Source: a virus. Taken from it: a stretch of 45,610 bases of DNA. Location: positions 1 to 45,610 of the IMG/VR virus record IMGVR_UViG_3300036861_000314, one strand, 5' to 3'. The notes below the pieces were generated by a model. That model saw only the letters and a program-made list of their open reading frames with translations. It ran no database searches and was not told the origin of the DNA. A program made the translations under genes and the position numbers. Every line of letters begins with the position of its first letter. Position 1 is the stretch's first letter. This document shows, piece after piece, positions 7,703-13,365 of the stretch.

Positions 7703-7831
7703 TTGGCGTGCGATGGCGGTATGATGGTCGTCAGATGGCGAGTGTCTCATTTTTACCACACACTAACCAGCCACCAACCGGCCTCACACTAGAGATACTG
7801 AACCAGTGATTTCGTGACAGACTGTCCTACA

Positions 7832-7879
7832 CAGTTTCAGCCAGTTTCAGCGTCATACTTGTAAAGCAACTTGTAAAGC
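7832..7879. repeat. Two short tandem repeat pairs
   Basis: CAGTTTCAGC occurs twice in perfect tandem (7832-7841, 7842-7851). CTTGTAAAGC follows twice with a 12-bp period (7858-7867, 7870-7879). The relatively AT-rich stretch ends at the palindrome at 7884. Direct repeats beside palindromes and AT-rich DNA resemble replication origins. Confidence 0.55.
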
Positions 7880-7883
7880 TCAA

Positions 7884-7906
7884 TTATCGTGCCAATTGCA
7901 CGATAA
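7884..7906. promoter_or_regulatory. 23-bp palindrome TTATCGTGC-N5-GCACGATAA
   Basis: Perfect 9-bp arms separated by CAATT. It contains two ATCGTGC half-sites head to head, the strongest such site in the region. Likely operator or initiator-binding site. Confidence 0.6.
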
Positions 7907-7934
7907 CTATGTAACATCGCGCGCTAAAATACAC

Positions 7935-7952
7935 TATTAGGTGCACCTAATA
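7935..7952. promoter_or_regulatory. Perfect 18-bp palindrome
   Basis: TATTAGGTGCACCTAATA is its own reverse complement with no spacer. It is unrelated to the ATCGTGC half-site, so it is probably the target of a different dimeric protein. Confidence 0.6.
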
Positions 7953-8215
7953 TCATGTTTGCACGATTTCGCAAGCCGCCATCGAACAGCAAGCGAGCGA
8001 ATTCGCCTACTTGCACGAAAAATGGGGGAGGGGGACAGGGCGAACGTTCTACGTGAGCCCAGGGGGAGGCGAAGCGGAGGGGACAAGGAGTGAGGCTCTG
8101 CGAACGACGCGCTAGAGCCCGCTGCTGCTTCGCTTACGCTCCGCAGCGGGGGAGGAGCTAGCGAAGCGAAGGCGAAGCCTGAGCTAGCTAGCGGAGGGGG
8201 ACTAGTTTCGCACAA

Positions 8216-8256
8216 GCGCCATCGTGCCGGCCGAAGCGTTAGCGAGAGGCCGGCGC
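8216..8256 (-). terminator. Hairpin after the repressor gene
   Basis: CCGGCC (8227-8232) pairs with GGCCGG (8248-8253), with partial extension by GCGCC / GGCGC outside. It lies immediately after the repressor stop codon on the minus strand. There is no clear U-tract, so termination is only suggested. Confidence 0.35.
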
Positions 8257-8649
8257 CTACTTGGATTGTTTCTTGCGGTATCGCTTCCTTCCTTCCGCAT
8301 GATTGCGCGCTGCGGTAGTAGCGCTGCTCATTTGTTCCAGGAATAGCTCCCAGGCTTCGTCGCTAGCATCCTCCGCCAGCTTGTGCGCCGTCTCTTCGAT
8401 GTCACAGAGCTGCTTCATCCTAGCTCCCTGTCCCTGCGTCTCGGGGAGTTGCAGCAGGGCCGCCAGGGGTACGTCGAGCCCCCTGGCGAGCGCTACCAGC
8501 ATCGAGACAGCATCGAGCGGTTGCTTGCCGGTCTCATATCTATAAATTTGGTGGGCGACCAAACCGCCTCGGTGGGCGACCTGCTCTCGGGAGAGTCCTT
8601 TGCTTTCCCTGAGCGCTCTTAGCTCTGCTCCCGAGATTACGCCCGGCAT
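8257..8649 (-). CDS. XRE-family repressor (cI-like)
   Basis: 130 residues from the ATG at 8649; the same frame is open to a TTG at 8685, but that TTG lies inside the -35 box. The N-terminus is an XRE/Cro-cI helix-turn-helix (about residues 7-62): RALRESKGLSREQVAHRGGL, then IYRYETGKQPLDAVSMLVAL. The rest is a short acidic/helical tail ending in a Lys-rich stretch. There is no S24/LexA protease domain, so RecA-driven self-cleavage is unlikely. Position beside divergent promoters fits the lysogeny repressor. The transcript is predicted to be leaderless. Confidence 0.85.
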   Translation of the reverse strand: MPGVISGAELRALRESKGLSREQVAHRGGLVAHQIYRYETGKQPLDAVSMLVALARGLDVPLAALLQLPETQGQGARMKQLCDIEETAHKLAEDASDEAWELFLEQMSSATTAARNHAEGRKRYRKKQSK

Positions 8650-8685
8650 ATCCGGAATATAGCCTTGTAGGACCATAGCTGTCAA
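8650..8685 (-). promoter_or_regulatory. Repressor promoter, leaderless
   Basis: A consensus -35 TTGACA (8685-8680), 18-bp spacer and -10 TATATT (8661-8656) are followed by 6 bp and then the A of the ATG at 8649. The +1 therefore falls on the start codon, as in lambda PRM-cI. Confidence 0.75.
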
Positions 8686-8706
8686 GGCCTGAAATAAGTC
8701 TTGACG
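8680..8706. promoter_or_regulatory. Operator-like inverted repeat between divergent promoters
   Basis: TGTCAAG (8680-8686) and CTTGACG (8700-8706) form an inverted repeat with one mismatch at the edge and a 13-bp spacer. The arms coincide with both -35 boxes, and looser symmetry continues outwards (GGTCC on both sides). A repressor bound here would block both promoters. Confidence 0.55.
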
Positions 8707-8729
8707 GCAGGGTCCGTTAGGCTTATTCT
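8701..8729 (+). promoter_or_regulatory. Early rightward promoter, leaderless
   Basis: TTGACG (8701-8706), exactly 17 bp, TATTCT (8724-8729). Seven bases later is the ATG at 8737 of the HNH gene, with no Shine-Dalgarno possible if transcription starts at 8736-8737. Confidence 0.7.
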
Positions 8730-8736
8730 TCTGAGT

Positions 8737-9099
8737 ATGGCGTTCCTAGGACCGCATACCCCCGAAGCACGGAAGAAGATTGCGGACGCTCGCACGATGC
8801 ATGGCCACGCCACGCCCGGTGTCGAGACAACTACCTATCGGATTTGGAAGGGCATGATTGCACGTTGTGTGAATCAAAAACGTTGGGACTACCCGTACTA
8901 CGGTGGTCGTGGCATTGCCGTCTGCCCACGCTGGAGGGTGTTCGCTAACTTTCTAACCGACATGGGCATACGCCCCGCGGGACTAACGCTGGAGCGTAGC
9001 GACAATGGCGGTAACTACGAGCCTGCTAACTGCCGATGGGCAACGCGCAAAGAGCAATGTGCAAACAGACGGCTTAGCCCGTCAAGAATAAAAGCTTGA
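8737..9099 (+). CDS. HNH-type homing endonuclease-like protein
   Basis: 120 residues from the ATG at 8737. It shows the pattern of a phage HNH family: [12 protein letters not shown], then [32 protein letters not shown] and [19 protein letters not shown]. The Asp-Asn plus N.CRW..R.EQ elements would form the metal-finger active site. It occupies the cro position, the first gene of the early transcript. It is an intact relative of the decayed copy at 7096-7359. It may act as a selfish nicking enzyme or may have been recruited for early functions. Confidence 0.75.
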   Translation: MAFLGPHTPEARKKIADARTMHGHATPGVETTTYRIWKGMIARCVNQKRWDYPYYGGRGIAVCPRWRVFANFLTDMGIRPAGLTLERSDNGGNYEPANCRWATRKEQCANRRLSPSRIKA

Positions 9100-9101
9100 G
9101 C

Positions 9102-9136
9102 TTGTAAGTCTATTCCTGTGTGAGTAGACTAACAAC
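9102..9136 (+). promoter_or_regulatory. Possible second early promoter
   Basis: TTGTAA (9102-9107), 17 bp, TAGACT (9125-9130), then 6 bp to an ATG at 9137. The geometry is the same as the repressor promoter, although each box matches consensus at only 4 of 6 bases. An AGTCTA...TAGACT inverted repeat overlaps it. Confidence 0.4.
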
Positions 9137-9175
9137 ATGGACGCTAGATCAAACACCAACACAGGGGAGGACGCG

Positions 9176-9394
9176 ATGGCCCAAGCAACGCTCCGCAAGG
9201 CGCTAGCGGTGCACACGCAAATGCATCGTACGGATTGTGACGGCAGCAACTGCGACCGATCGTGCCCGCGTACTGACATCACGGTTCAGAACGAGGGTTC
9301 GATCTTCATCCTGACCGGTCGCACTGACGTGGGCCGCGACTGGATCGAAGAGCATTGCCCCCCCCGGCGGCGGGCCGGCGGAGTTGGATTGTGA
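9176..9394 (+). CDS. Small Cys-rich early protein, C-terminus frameshift-prone
   Basis: 72 residues from the ATG at 9176, which has GGGGAGG at good spacing; an in-frame ATG at 9137 would add 13 residues and could be used on a leaderless mRNA. The motif CDGSNCDRSC suggests metal binding. It is followed by a pattern common in small phage proteins (VQNEGSIFILTGRTD..RDWIEEH). A C8 tract at 9358-9365 then leads into a basic end. With seven Cs the frame would read on as GGGPAELDCERVCAEGHAKE and stop in TGATG with the next gene, which looks like the original form. Confidence 0.6.
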   Translation: MAQATLRKALAVHTQMHRTDCDGSNCDRSCPRTDITVQNEGSIFILTGRTDVGRDWIEEHCPPRRRAGGVGL

Positions 9395-9433
9395 GCGCGT
9401 GTGCGCCGAGGGACACGCGAAGGAGACGAAGTG

Positions 9434-9694
9434 ATGACCCCGCGTTTTGATCTTTACGGCGCTCTGTATCTGCTCTGCTCGTGTTGGCACTCGAGTCAAT
9501 GGTCACGTGGGAGCGAAGTGATGATCTCGCAAGCCTACCGCGACGGTTTCGCAGACGGCTGGAGCGACGCGCGCGACGAGCGCGGCGCGAACACTGTAGA
9601 GCGCGAGGACTACTACGGCCGGGAGTACGCACGCGGGTATCGCGATGGTGCGCAAACATACGACAGGCGACAGGAGGTAAGTGATGGCCGCTAA
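9434..9694 (+). CDS. Small early protein of unknown function
   Basis: 86 residues from the ATG at 9434 (AAGGAGA upstream). An internal ATG at 9521, also with an upstream GGGAG, would give 57 residues containing just the conserved-looking part: YRDGFADGWSDARDE, then YYGREYARGYRDGA, two similar Tyr/Arg/Asp/Gly-rich units. Which start is used is unclear, and both could be. No family is recognised. Confidence 0.5.
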   Translation: MTPRFDLYGALYLLCSCWHSSQWSRGSEVMISQAYRDGFADGWSDARDERGANTVEREDYYGREYARGYRDGAQTYDRRQEVSDGR

Positions 9695-10004
9695 CCGAGG
9701 CTGTAGCGACTGCAAAACACACCTCTGCGCCATTCACCAATTGGCCCCGGCACGGCCCGGAGCCTACGAAATTCGATCCGCTGACATCGCGCTCGCCATT
9801 GTGCGGCGCGCTGAGAAGGAGAACAAGCCCCTCCGTGTCCGCTACGTCGGCGACGGGCAGCATTGTGCAGCATGCGGCAAGGTGTTCTATCCCGCCCGCA
9901 CGATTAGCGGGCGCATCACTGAAAACTATTGCTCCGGGGAGTGTGCAGCTGTCGCGATGCGGACACGGCGCGAGCCGTGGCGGGACGAAGGCGGAGAAGC
10001 GTGA
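9684..10004 (+). CDS. Early zinc-finger protein
   Basis: 106 residues, starting at the ATG at 9684 behind CAGGAGGTAAGTG, an ideal ribosome binding site; it overlaps the previous gene by 11 bp. Two possible zinc sites are seen: CSDCKTHLC near the N-terminus, and CAACGKVFYP, then YCSGECA in the second half, a treble-clef-like pattern. Such small fingers are common in phage early operons as host-takeover or DNA-binding proteins. The exact role is not known. Confidence 0.65.
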   Translation: MAANRGCSDCKTHLCAIHQLAPARPGAYEIRSADIALAIVRRAEKENKPLRVRYVGDGQHCAACGKVFYPARTISGRITENYCSGECAAVAMRTRREPWRDEGGEA

Positions 10005-10159
10005 AACTCCCCTCCCCGCTGTTGACCGTCCTGCTCAAAGCCTTCGCGGCTGTCGTCGCGGCGGACTTCACGGGCAAGACGACCATCACGATTAACTGGC
10101 ACCAAGGGCAACCGAAAACGTCCGTCACCAGCATAGAAGAGGGACAAAAGATCGAGTGA
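10001..10159 (+). CDS. Small early hypothetical protein
   Basis: 52 residues. The GTG start at 10001 forms GTGA with the stop of the zinc-finger gene. It has a hydrophobic, Ala-rich N-terminus (LLTVLLKAFAAVVAADF), then a short beta-like stretch (GKTTITINWHQGQPKT) and an acidic end. It could be a membrane-associated or small DNA-metabolism protein; no family is recognised. Confidence 0.5.
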   Translation: MKLPSPLLTVLLKAFAAVVAADFTGKTTITINWHQGQPKTSVTSIEEGQKIE

Positions 10160-10200
10160 CGCCGCCGATAACGTTCTAAAGGGCCACCTCAACACAGAGC

Positions 10201-10224
10201 GCCCGACGGGATAGCCCGCCGGGC
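10201..10224 (+). promoter_or_regulatory. Hairpin upstream of the sigma-like gene
   Basis: GCCCGACGGG (10201-10210) pairs with CCCGCCGGGC (10215-10224) across loop ATAG, with one internal A-C mismatch. It ends just before the ribosome binding site (AGGGAAAG) of the gene at 10238. It may attenuate transcription or protect or separate the downstream message. Confidence 0.5.
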
Positions 10225-10237
10225 CAGGGAAAGCGAA

Positions 10238-10912
10238 ATGATTCGGCATGAATTTGATAACTGGTTTTCGGAACACTATAACGATCTTCTAGCTGTTGCG
10301 CGAGTCCGACTCGATTTAACGCTCGGAACATATACCGATGACGCTCCTGCCGATGTTGTGCACGAGGCGTGGGCGCGGGCTGTCGAGAATAGCGCTTACA
10401 AGGAATTTGGGGCGCTCAATAAGATGGGTGCTTGGCCTTGGTTTGCGGGGGGCACGCAACCGCGTACCTACGGAGTTATTGATAGCATTGTAGCCAATGC
10501 TGCCGATAGTGCCAGACGGGCAAAAAACGGTGGGTCAGTATCTCTAGAGTGGATAGATCGCCGTGAGTTAGACAATTCCGGCCGCGTTCTATGGTTTCGA
10601 CAAGACACGCCGGGTGAAGCTAAATTTGATGGTCCTCGCAGTCTAACTGGATATAACCCCGGACGGCAGAGCGGCGGGACCCGCTCACGTCCGATTACTC
10701 CCGAGAATTGTCCAAAGTCCCACGGTGTTTCGTTTGCGGGCGAGTTTACGGTTGGGCAATTAGCGCCGTGTAAATGCGGCGCTATTGTGCGGCATCGGAT
10801 CGAACGCGGCCGAGATGTATCGCCTCGAAGCGGTAAGCGCAAGTCCTACACCATCGAAGTTCTGGGCTGTTTAAATGGCCACCGCTCGAATACAAAAGTG
10901 GTGTCTTCATGA
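10238..10912 (+). CDS. Sigma-factor-like N-terminus with zinc-binding C-terminus
   Basis: 224 residues. Residues 5-55 (EFDNWFSEHYNDLLAVARVR, then DDAPADVVHEAWARAVE) resemble region 2 of ECF-type sigma factors: a helix, then an acidic DA.DVVHEA.W.RA helix. No region 4 helix-turn-helix is evident. Instead the C-terminal third has CPKSH, CKCG and a final C..GH, a probable zinc domain, separated by Arg/Lys-rich segments. It could be a phage-encoded transcription regulator that captures host RNA polymerase, which would suit late-gene switching. The resemblance is by eye and may be superficial. Confidence 0.5.
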   Translation: MIRHEFDNWFSEHYNDLLAVARVRLDLTLGTYTDDAPADVVHEAWARAVENSAYKEFGALNKMGAWPWFAGGTQPRTYGVIDSIVANAADSARRAKNGGSVSLEWIDRRELDNSGRVLWFRQDTPGEAKFDGPRSLTGYNPGRQSGGTRSRPITPENCPKSHGVSFAGEFTVGQLAPCKCGAIVRHRIERGRDVSPRSGKRKSYTIEVLGCLNGHRSNTKVVSS

Positions 10913-11730
10913 TTGCCTACGTCGCCTGCTGCTCGTGTGGCTGGCGCGAAGAAGCTCTCGCAGATCGCAAGAGCGCGGAGATTGCCGCGCAATTCCACGA
11001 GGAGACAACGGGCAAGCTGCGACCGCACGCGCACGAAACCATAACCCTTGGCGCACTTTGTATCAACAACTCACAGGAGGCTAACTCAGTGGCAACTGGC
11101 ACAATCCTCAACGTCATCGCAAAGAATGAGGCGCGAAACGCGCCCGGCATTGTGGAGTTTACCGATGGCACGAAGCTATCGACGTTCGATGATGGTCTGA
11201 TCGCGCAAGCGCTGAACGCCCGTGGTCAGATAGCGGAGTATGATGTTCAGTTTCGCCAGGGGAAGAATGGGAAGCAGTACACTAACTTGAGCAAGCTTGT
11301 AGTGCGAAACGGCTCGGCGCCGCTGCCGTCGCCAGTACGCGAGCCCATCGCACCCGTTCCCCCTATCGTACCGCCATCGAACAACTTCGGCCAAGTAGCC
11401 GAAATCGAGAGTGCCATCACACGGCTGGCGGGCGTGATTCAGTCGCTCACTGTTGCGGTCGAGCGCGGTGCAGCGATTCTGCGCTTGGCCCTGCCAAATA
11501 TAGCGAGCGCTCCGGTTGACAACGGTTATCGGGAATCGGCGCAAAGCGAGATTGCTGCGATCCCCGCGCCCGACCCTATCGCTATCGCGCAAGAGCGCCT
11601 CGGTCGCGATATCGGGCCTGATGCCGCTGCCGCACAATTCGATTTTCTGCGAACGAAGCACGCCAAGCATCCGAAGAAGCTGGCAGAAGCAAGTATGAAG
11701 CTGCTAGCGGCGCATGGGATTGAGGGTTAG
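10909..11730 (+). CDS. OB-like (possible ssDNA-binding) protein with zinc N-terminus
   Basis: 273 residues from the ATG at 10909 (ATGA overlap). Residues 1-60 carry ACCSCGWREE, then H.E.T.G..RPHAHE, a small possible zinc module. An excellent Shine-Dalgarno (AGGAGG, 7 bp) precedes an in-frame GTG at 11089, so a shorter 213-residue form is likely. That form starts with a beta-rich stretch (GTILNVIAKNEARNAPGIVE, then YDVQFRQGKNGKQYTNLSKL) like an OB fold. A Pro-rich linker, a hydrophobic helix and a basic tail follow. Position before the nuclease and replisome genes suits a single-strand DNA-binding protein; this is inference. Confidence 0.55.
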   Translation: MIAYVACCSCGWREEALADRKSAEIAAQFHEETTGKLRPHAHETITLGALCINNSQEANSVATGTILNVIAKNEARNAPGIVEFTDGTKLSTFDDGLIAQALNARGQIAEYDVQFRQGKNGKQYTNLSKLVVRNGSAPLPSPVREPIAPVPPIVPPSNNFGQVAEIESAITRLAGVIQSLTVAVERGAAILRLALPNIASAPVDNGYRESAQSEIAAIPAPDPIAIAQERLGRDIGPDAAAAQFDFLRTKHAKHPKKLAEASMKLLAAHGIEG

Positions 11731-12570
11731 ATGAAATACACCGTCGAACATGCGCGCAAGTGTCTCTCGGTAATTGATGCTGGGCTAATCGTGGGGCTTG
11801 GTCAGCCTGAGCCCGGGGAGATGTGCGTAGAGGCCGCGATCTGCTACGCGCTCGGATTGCCGCACGGTGATGACCCGGGTTGCATCTCGGCGGCCGTACG
11901 ATCATTCAAGATTTCGCTGAATGACAAGCGTTGGTCGTCGGATACCGCGAGAGCTGCTGGGTTACGTGCGCTTGCTGTCGCGCAACTCGGCAGCAAAGGT
12001 GTAATTGATGATCGTGTGTTTGTTCAGCGTCTTACAGAACAAATTATTCGTGTAATTGTACCCATTGCTCTTCGAGCATCGGCGCGGCGGGTTCCGTCTC
12101 ATGCACTGGCTCTTGAAACTGCGGCAGTAGCTTGCGAGCGCGAAGGAACGCGGGAAGCGGCCCTAGCGGCTCGTGACGCCGCCGACGCCGCCGACGCCGC
12201 CATCGCCGCCGCCGACGCCGCCGCCGACGCCGTCTGCGCCGCCGCCTACGCCGCCGCCTACGCCGCCTACGCCGCCGACGCCGCCGTCGCCGACGCCTAC
12301 GCCGCCGACGCCGTCGCCGACGCCGCCGACGCCGTCGCCGACGCCTACGCCGCCGACGCCGTCGCCGACGCCGTCGCCGACGCCGCCTACGCCGACGCCG
12401 CCTACGCCGACGCCGACGCCGTCGCCGACGCCGCCGACGCCGTCGCCGACGCCGCCTACGCCGACACTCGCGATGCGGTCTTGGCTAAGGCCGCATCGCT
12501 CGCGTTCGATGTTCTTCGCGAGATGGGTACGCCTGGTGTCGCGTTATGGGATGCGGTGAACGCCGAATAG
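11731..12570 (+). CDS. Ala/Asp/Tyr repeat protein
   Basis: 279 residues, start adjacent to the previous stop (TAGATG). The N-terminal 130 residues are non-repetitive and include CVEAAICYALGLPHGDDPGC, a motif I have seen in phage proteins of unknown role. Residues about 148-247 are a low-complexity helical run of Ala with regularly spaced Asp, Tyr and Val (ADAADAA, AYAAYAAD, ADAVADA). The C-terminus returns to normal sequence (AKAASLAFDVLREMG). It could be a long amphipathic helix or stacked short repeats. Function unknown. Confidence 0.75.
   Translation: MKYTVEHARKCLSVIDAGLIVGLGQPEPGEMCVEAAICYALGLPHGDDPGCISAAVRSFKISLNDKRWSSDTARAAGLRALAVAQLGSKGVIDDRVFVQRLTEQIIRVIVPIALRASARRVPSHALALETAAVACEREGTREAALAARDAADAADAAIAAADAAADAVCAAAYAAAYAAYAADAAVADAYAADAVADAADAVADAYAADAVADAVADAAYADAAYADADAVADAADAVADAAYADTRDAVLAKAASLAFDVLREMGTPGVALWDAVNAE
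12175..12470 (+). repeat. GCC-GAC/TAC/GTC trinucleotide-type tandem repeat
   Basis: About 295 bp composed almost only of GCC alternating with GAC, TAC, GTC and GCC codons, with longer repeated units such as GCCGACGCCGTCGCCGACGC recurring. It lies inside the Ala-rich gene and is likely to vary in copy number. Confidence 0.8.
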
Positions 12571-12573
12571 GCC

Positions 12574-13365
12574 ATGGCGTATAAAAAACCCGGCAGATTT
12601 TATCAGATTGACGGGCTGTCTCTACCCTCAGTCACAACGATTCTTTCTGTTATCGCGAAGCCGCAACTCATAAATTGGGCCAGCTATTCTAGCCGCGATA
12701 ACACCATCGACGCCGCCATCGCGCAGTATCAAGCGTTCGCAGCGGCCGGGTCGTGGGTCTCGAACACGAGTTTCAAGGCTGCGATTCTGAAGCATCTCGG
12801 CAAGCGGCCAGCGCATCTGTCGAAGTCAGACGAAGCAATCGACATCGGTACGCTCGTTCACGCTCGCGTGGAAGCTGAGATGCGTCGTGAACTGGGGCAG
12901 GACGTGGCGCTGCCAGAGGTTCCCGAGCAAGAGATCGTTAACGGTATGGCGAAGGCGCATCCGGCGTGGAGCGCTTACCAAGCTTATTTGGCTTGGCGTC
13001 GCGCGAACGAAGTGAAACCGCTCGAAGTCGAGAAGCGGCTCTATAGCAAACGCCACGGTTATGCCGGTACAGCGGACTTCGAGGGATATGTAGCGGATAA
13101 ATTGACGGTCGCCGACTGGAAAACTTCCCGCGGCGTGTACCCAGAGTACCGGTTGCAGGTAGCCGCTTACCGCACCGCTCGTTACGAGATGGGGCCGCAA
13201 TGTGGTGTCCTCGGCGGGCTTGTGTTGCGGTTCCCCAAGGCGGTTGACGATACGTTCGAGGCGCACGATGTGAAGCCCGAGGAGCAGGGCGAATTATTTG
13301 GCGTCTTTATGGCGGCTCACCAAATTTGGCGCTGGGAGAACCCAGACGAAGGGGTTTTTGAGTAA
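12574..13365 (+). CDS. RecB/Cas4-like PD-(D/E)XK exonuclease
   Basis: 263 residues. It has the order of motifs of the RecB-type nuclease family: GTLVHARVEAEM around His96, GYAGTADFEGYV with Asp168, VADWKTS with Asp181 and Lys183, and YRLQVAAYRTA around Gln195-Tyr199. No four-cysteine iron-sulphur cluster is evident. Such phage enzymes resect DNA ends for recombination and replication. It lies between the repeat protein and the replicative helicase, in the early operon. Confidence 0.85.
   Translation: MAYKKPGRFYQIDGLSLPSVTTILSVIAKPQLINWASYSSRDNTIDAAIAQYQAFAAAGSWVSNTSFKAAILKHLGKRPAHLSKSDEAIDIGTLVHARVEAEMRRELGQDVALPEVPEQEIVNGMAKAHPAWSAYQAYLAWRRANEVKPLEVEKRLYSKRHGYAGTADFEGYVADKLTVADWKTSRGVYPEYRLQVAAYRTARYEMGPQCGVLGGLVLRFPKAVDDTFEAHDVKPEEQGELFGVFMAAHQIWRWENPDEGVFE

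Larger units (their letters stand above)
7534..8227. repeat. Dispersed ATCGTGC half-sites (iteron-like)
   Basis: CATCGTGC or its complement occurs at 7534-7541, 7546-7553, 7585-7592, 7606-7613, 7622-7629 (inverted), 7695-7702 and 8220-8227. ATCGTGC half-sites without the leading C, or inverted, are at 7686-7692, 7886-7892, 7898-7904 and 7961-7967. Two pairs form palindromes. The variant CATCGCAC occurs at 7521 and 7674. Such clustering in a non-coding region is typical of initiator iterons, partition sites or multi-site operators. Which one applies here is not shown by the sequence. Confidence 0.7.

Noticed and set aside
7432-7809. 125-codon plus-strand frame in the repeat region
   Set aside because: It runs through the two-tier hairpin and the palindromic ATCGTGC sites, its composition follows the repeats, and no ribosome binding site is present.
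7534-7967. CRISPR array
   Set aside because: The repeats are only 7-9 bp, irregularly spaced and in both orientations, with no constant spacer length and no cas genes.
7937-8215. 92-codon minus-strand frame rich in Ser/Pro/Arg
   Set aside because: It is made from the G-run and GCGAAGCG-type repeats; codon pattern and composition are not protein-like.
8303-8622. Two plus-strand frames opposite the repressor
   Set aside because: They are antisense to the helix-turn-helix gene and have no supporting signals.
8257-8649. LexA/S24-type self-cleaving repressor
   Set aside because: The C-terminal part is too short and has no Ala-Gly cleavage site or Ser/Lys dyad.
9306-9863. 185-codon minus-strand frame opposite the small early genes
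   Set aside because: The plus-strand genes there have good ribosome binding sites, cysteine motifs and overlapping starts; the opposite frame is Arg/Ser-rich nonsense.
12173-12559. Thr/Pro-rich frame over the Ala-repeat region
   Set aside because: It is the +1 shadow of a trinucleotide repeat; the Ala-rich frame continues with normal sequence on both sides.
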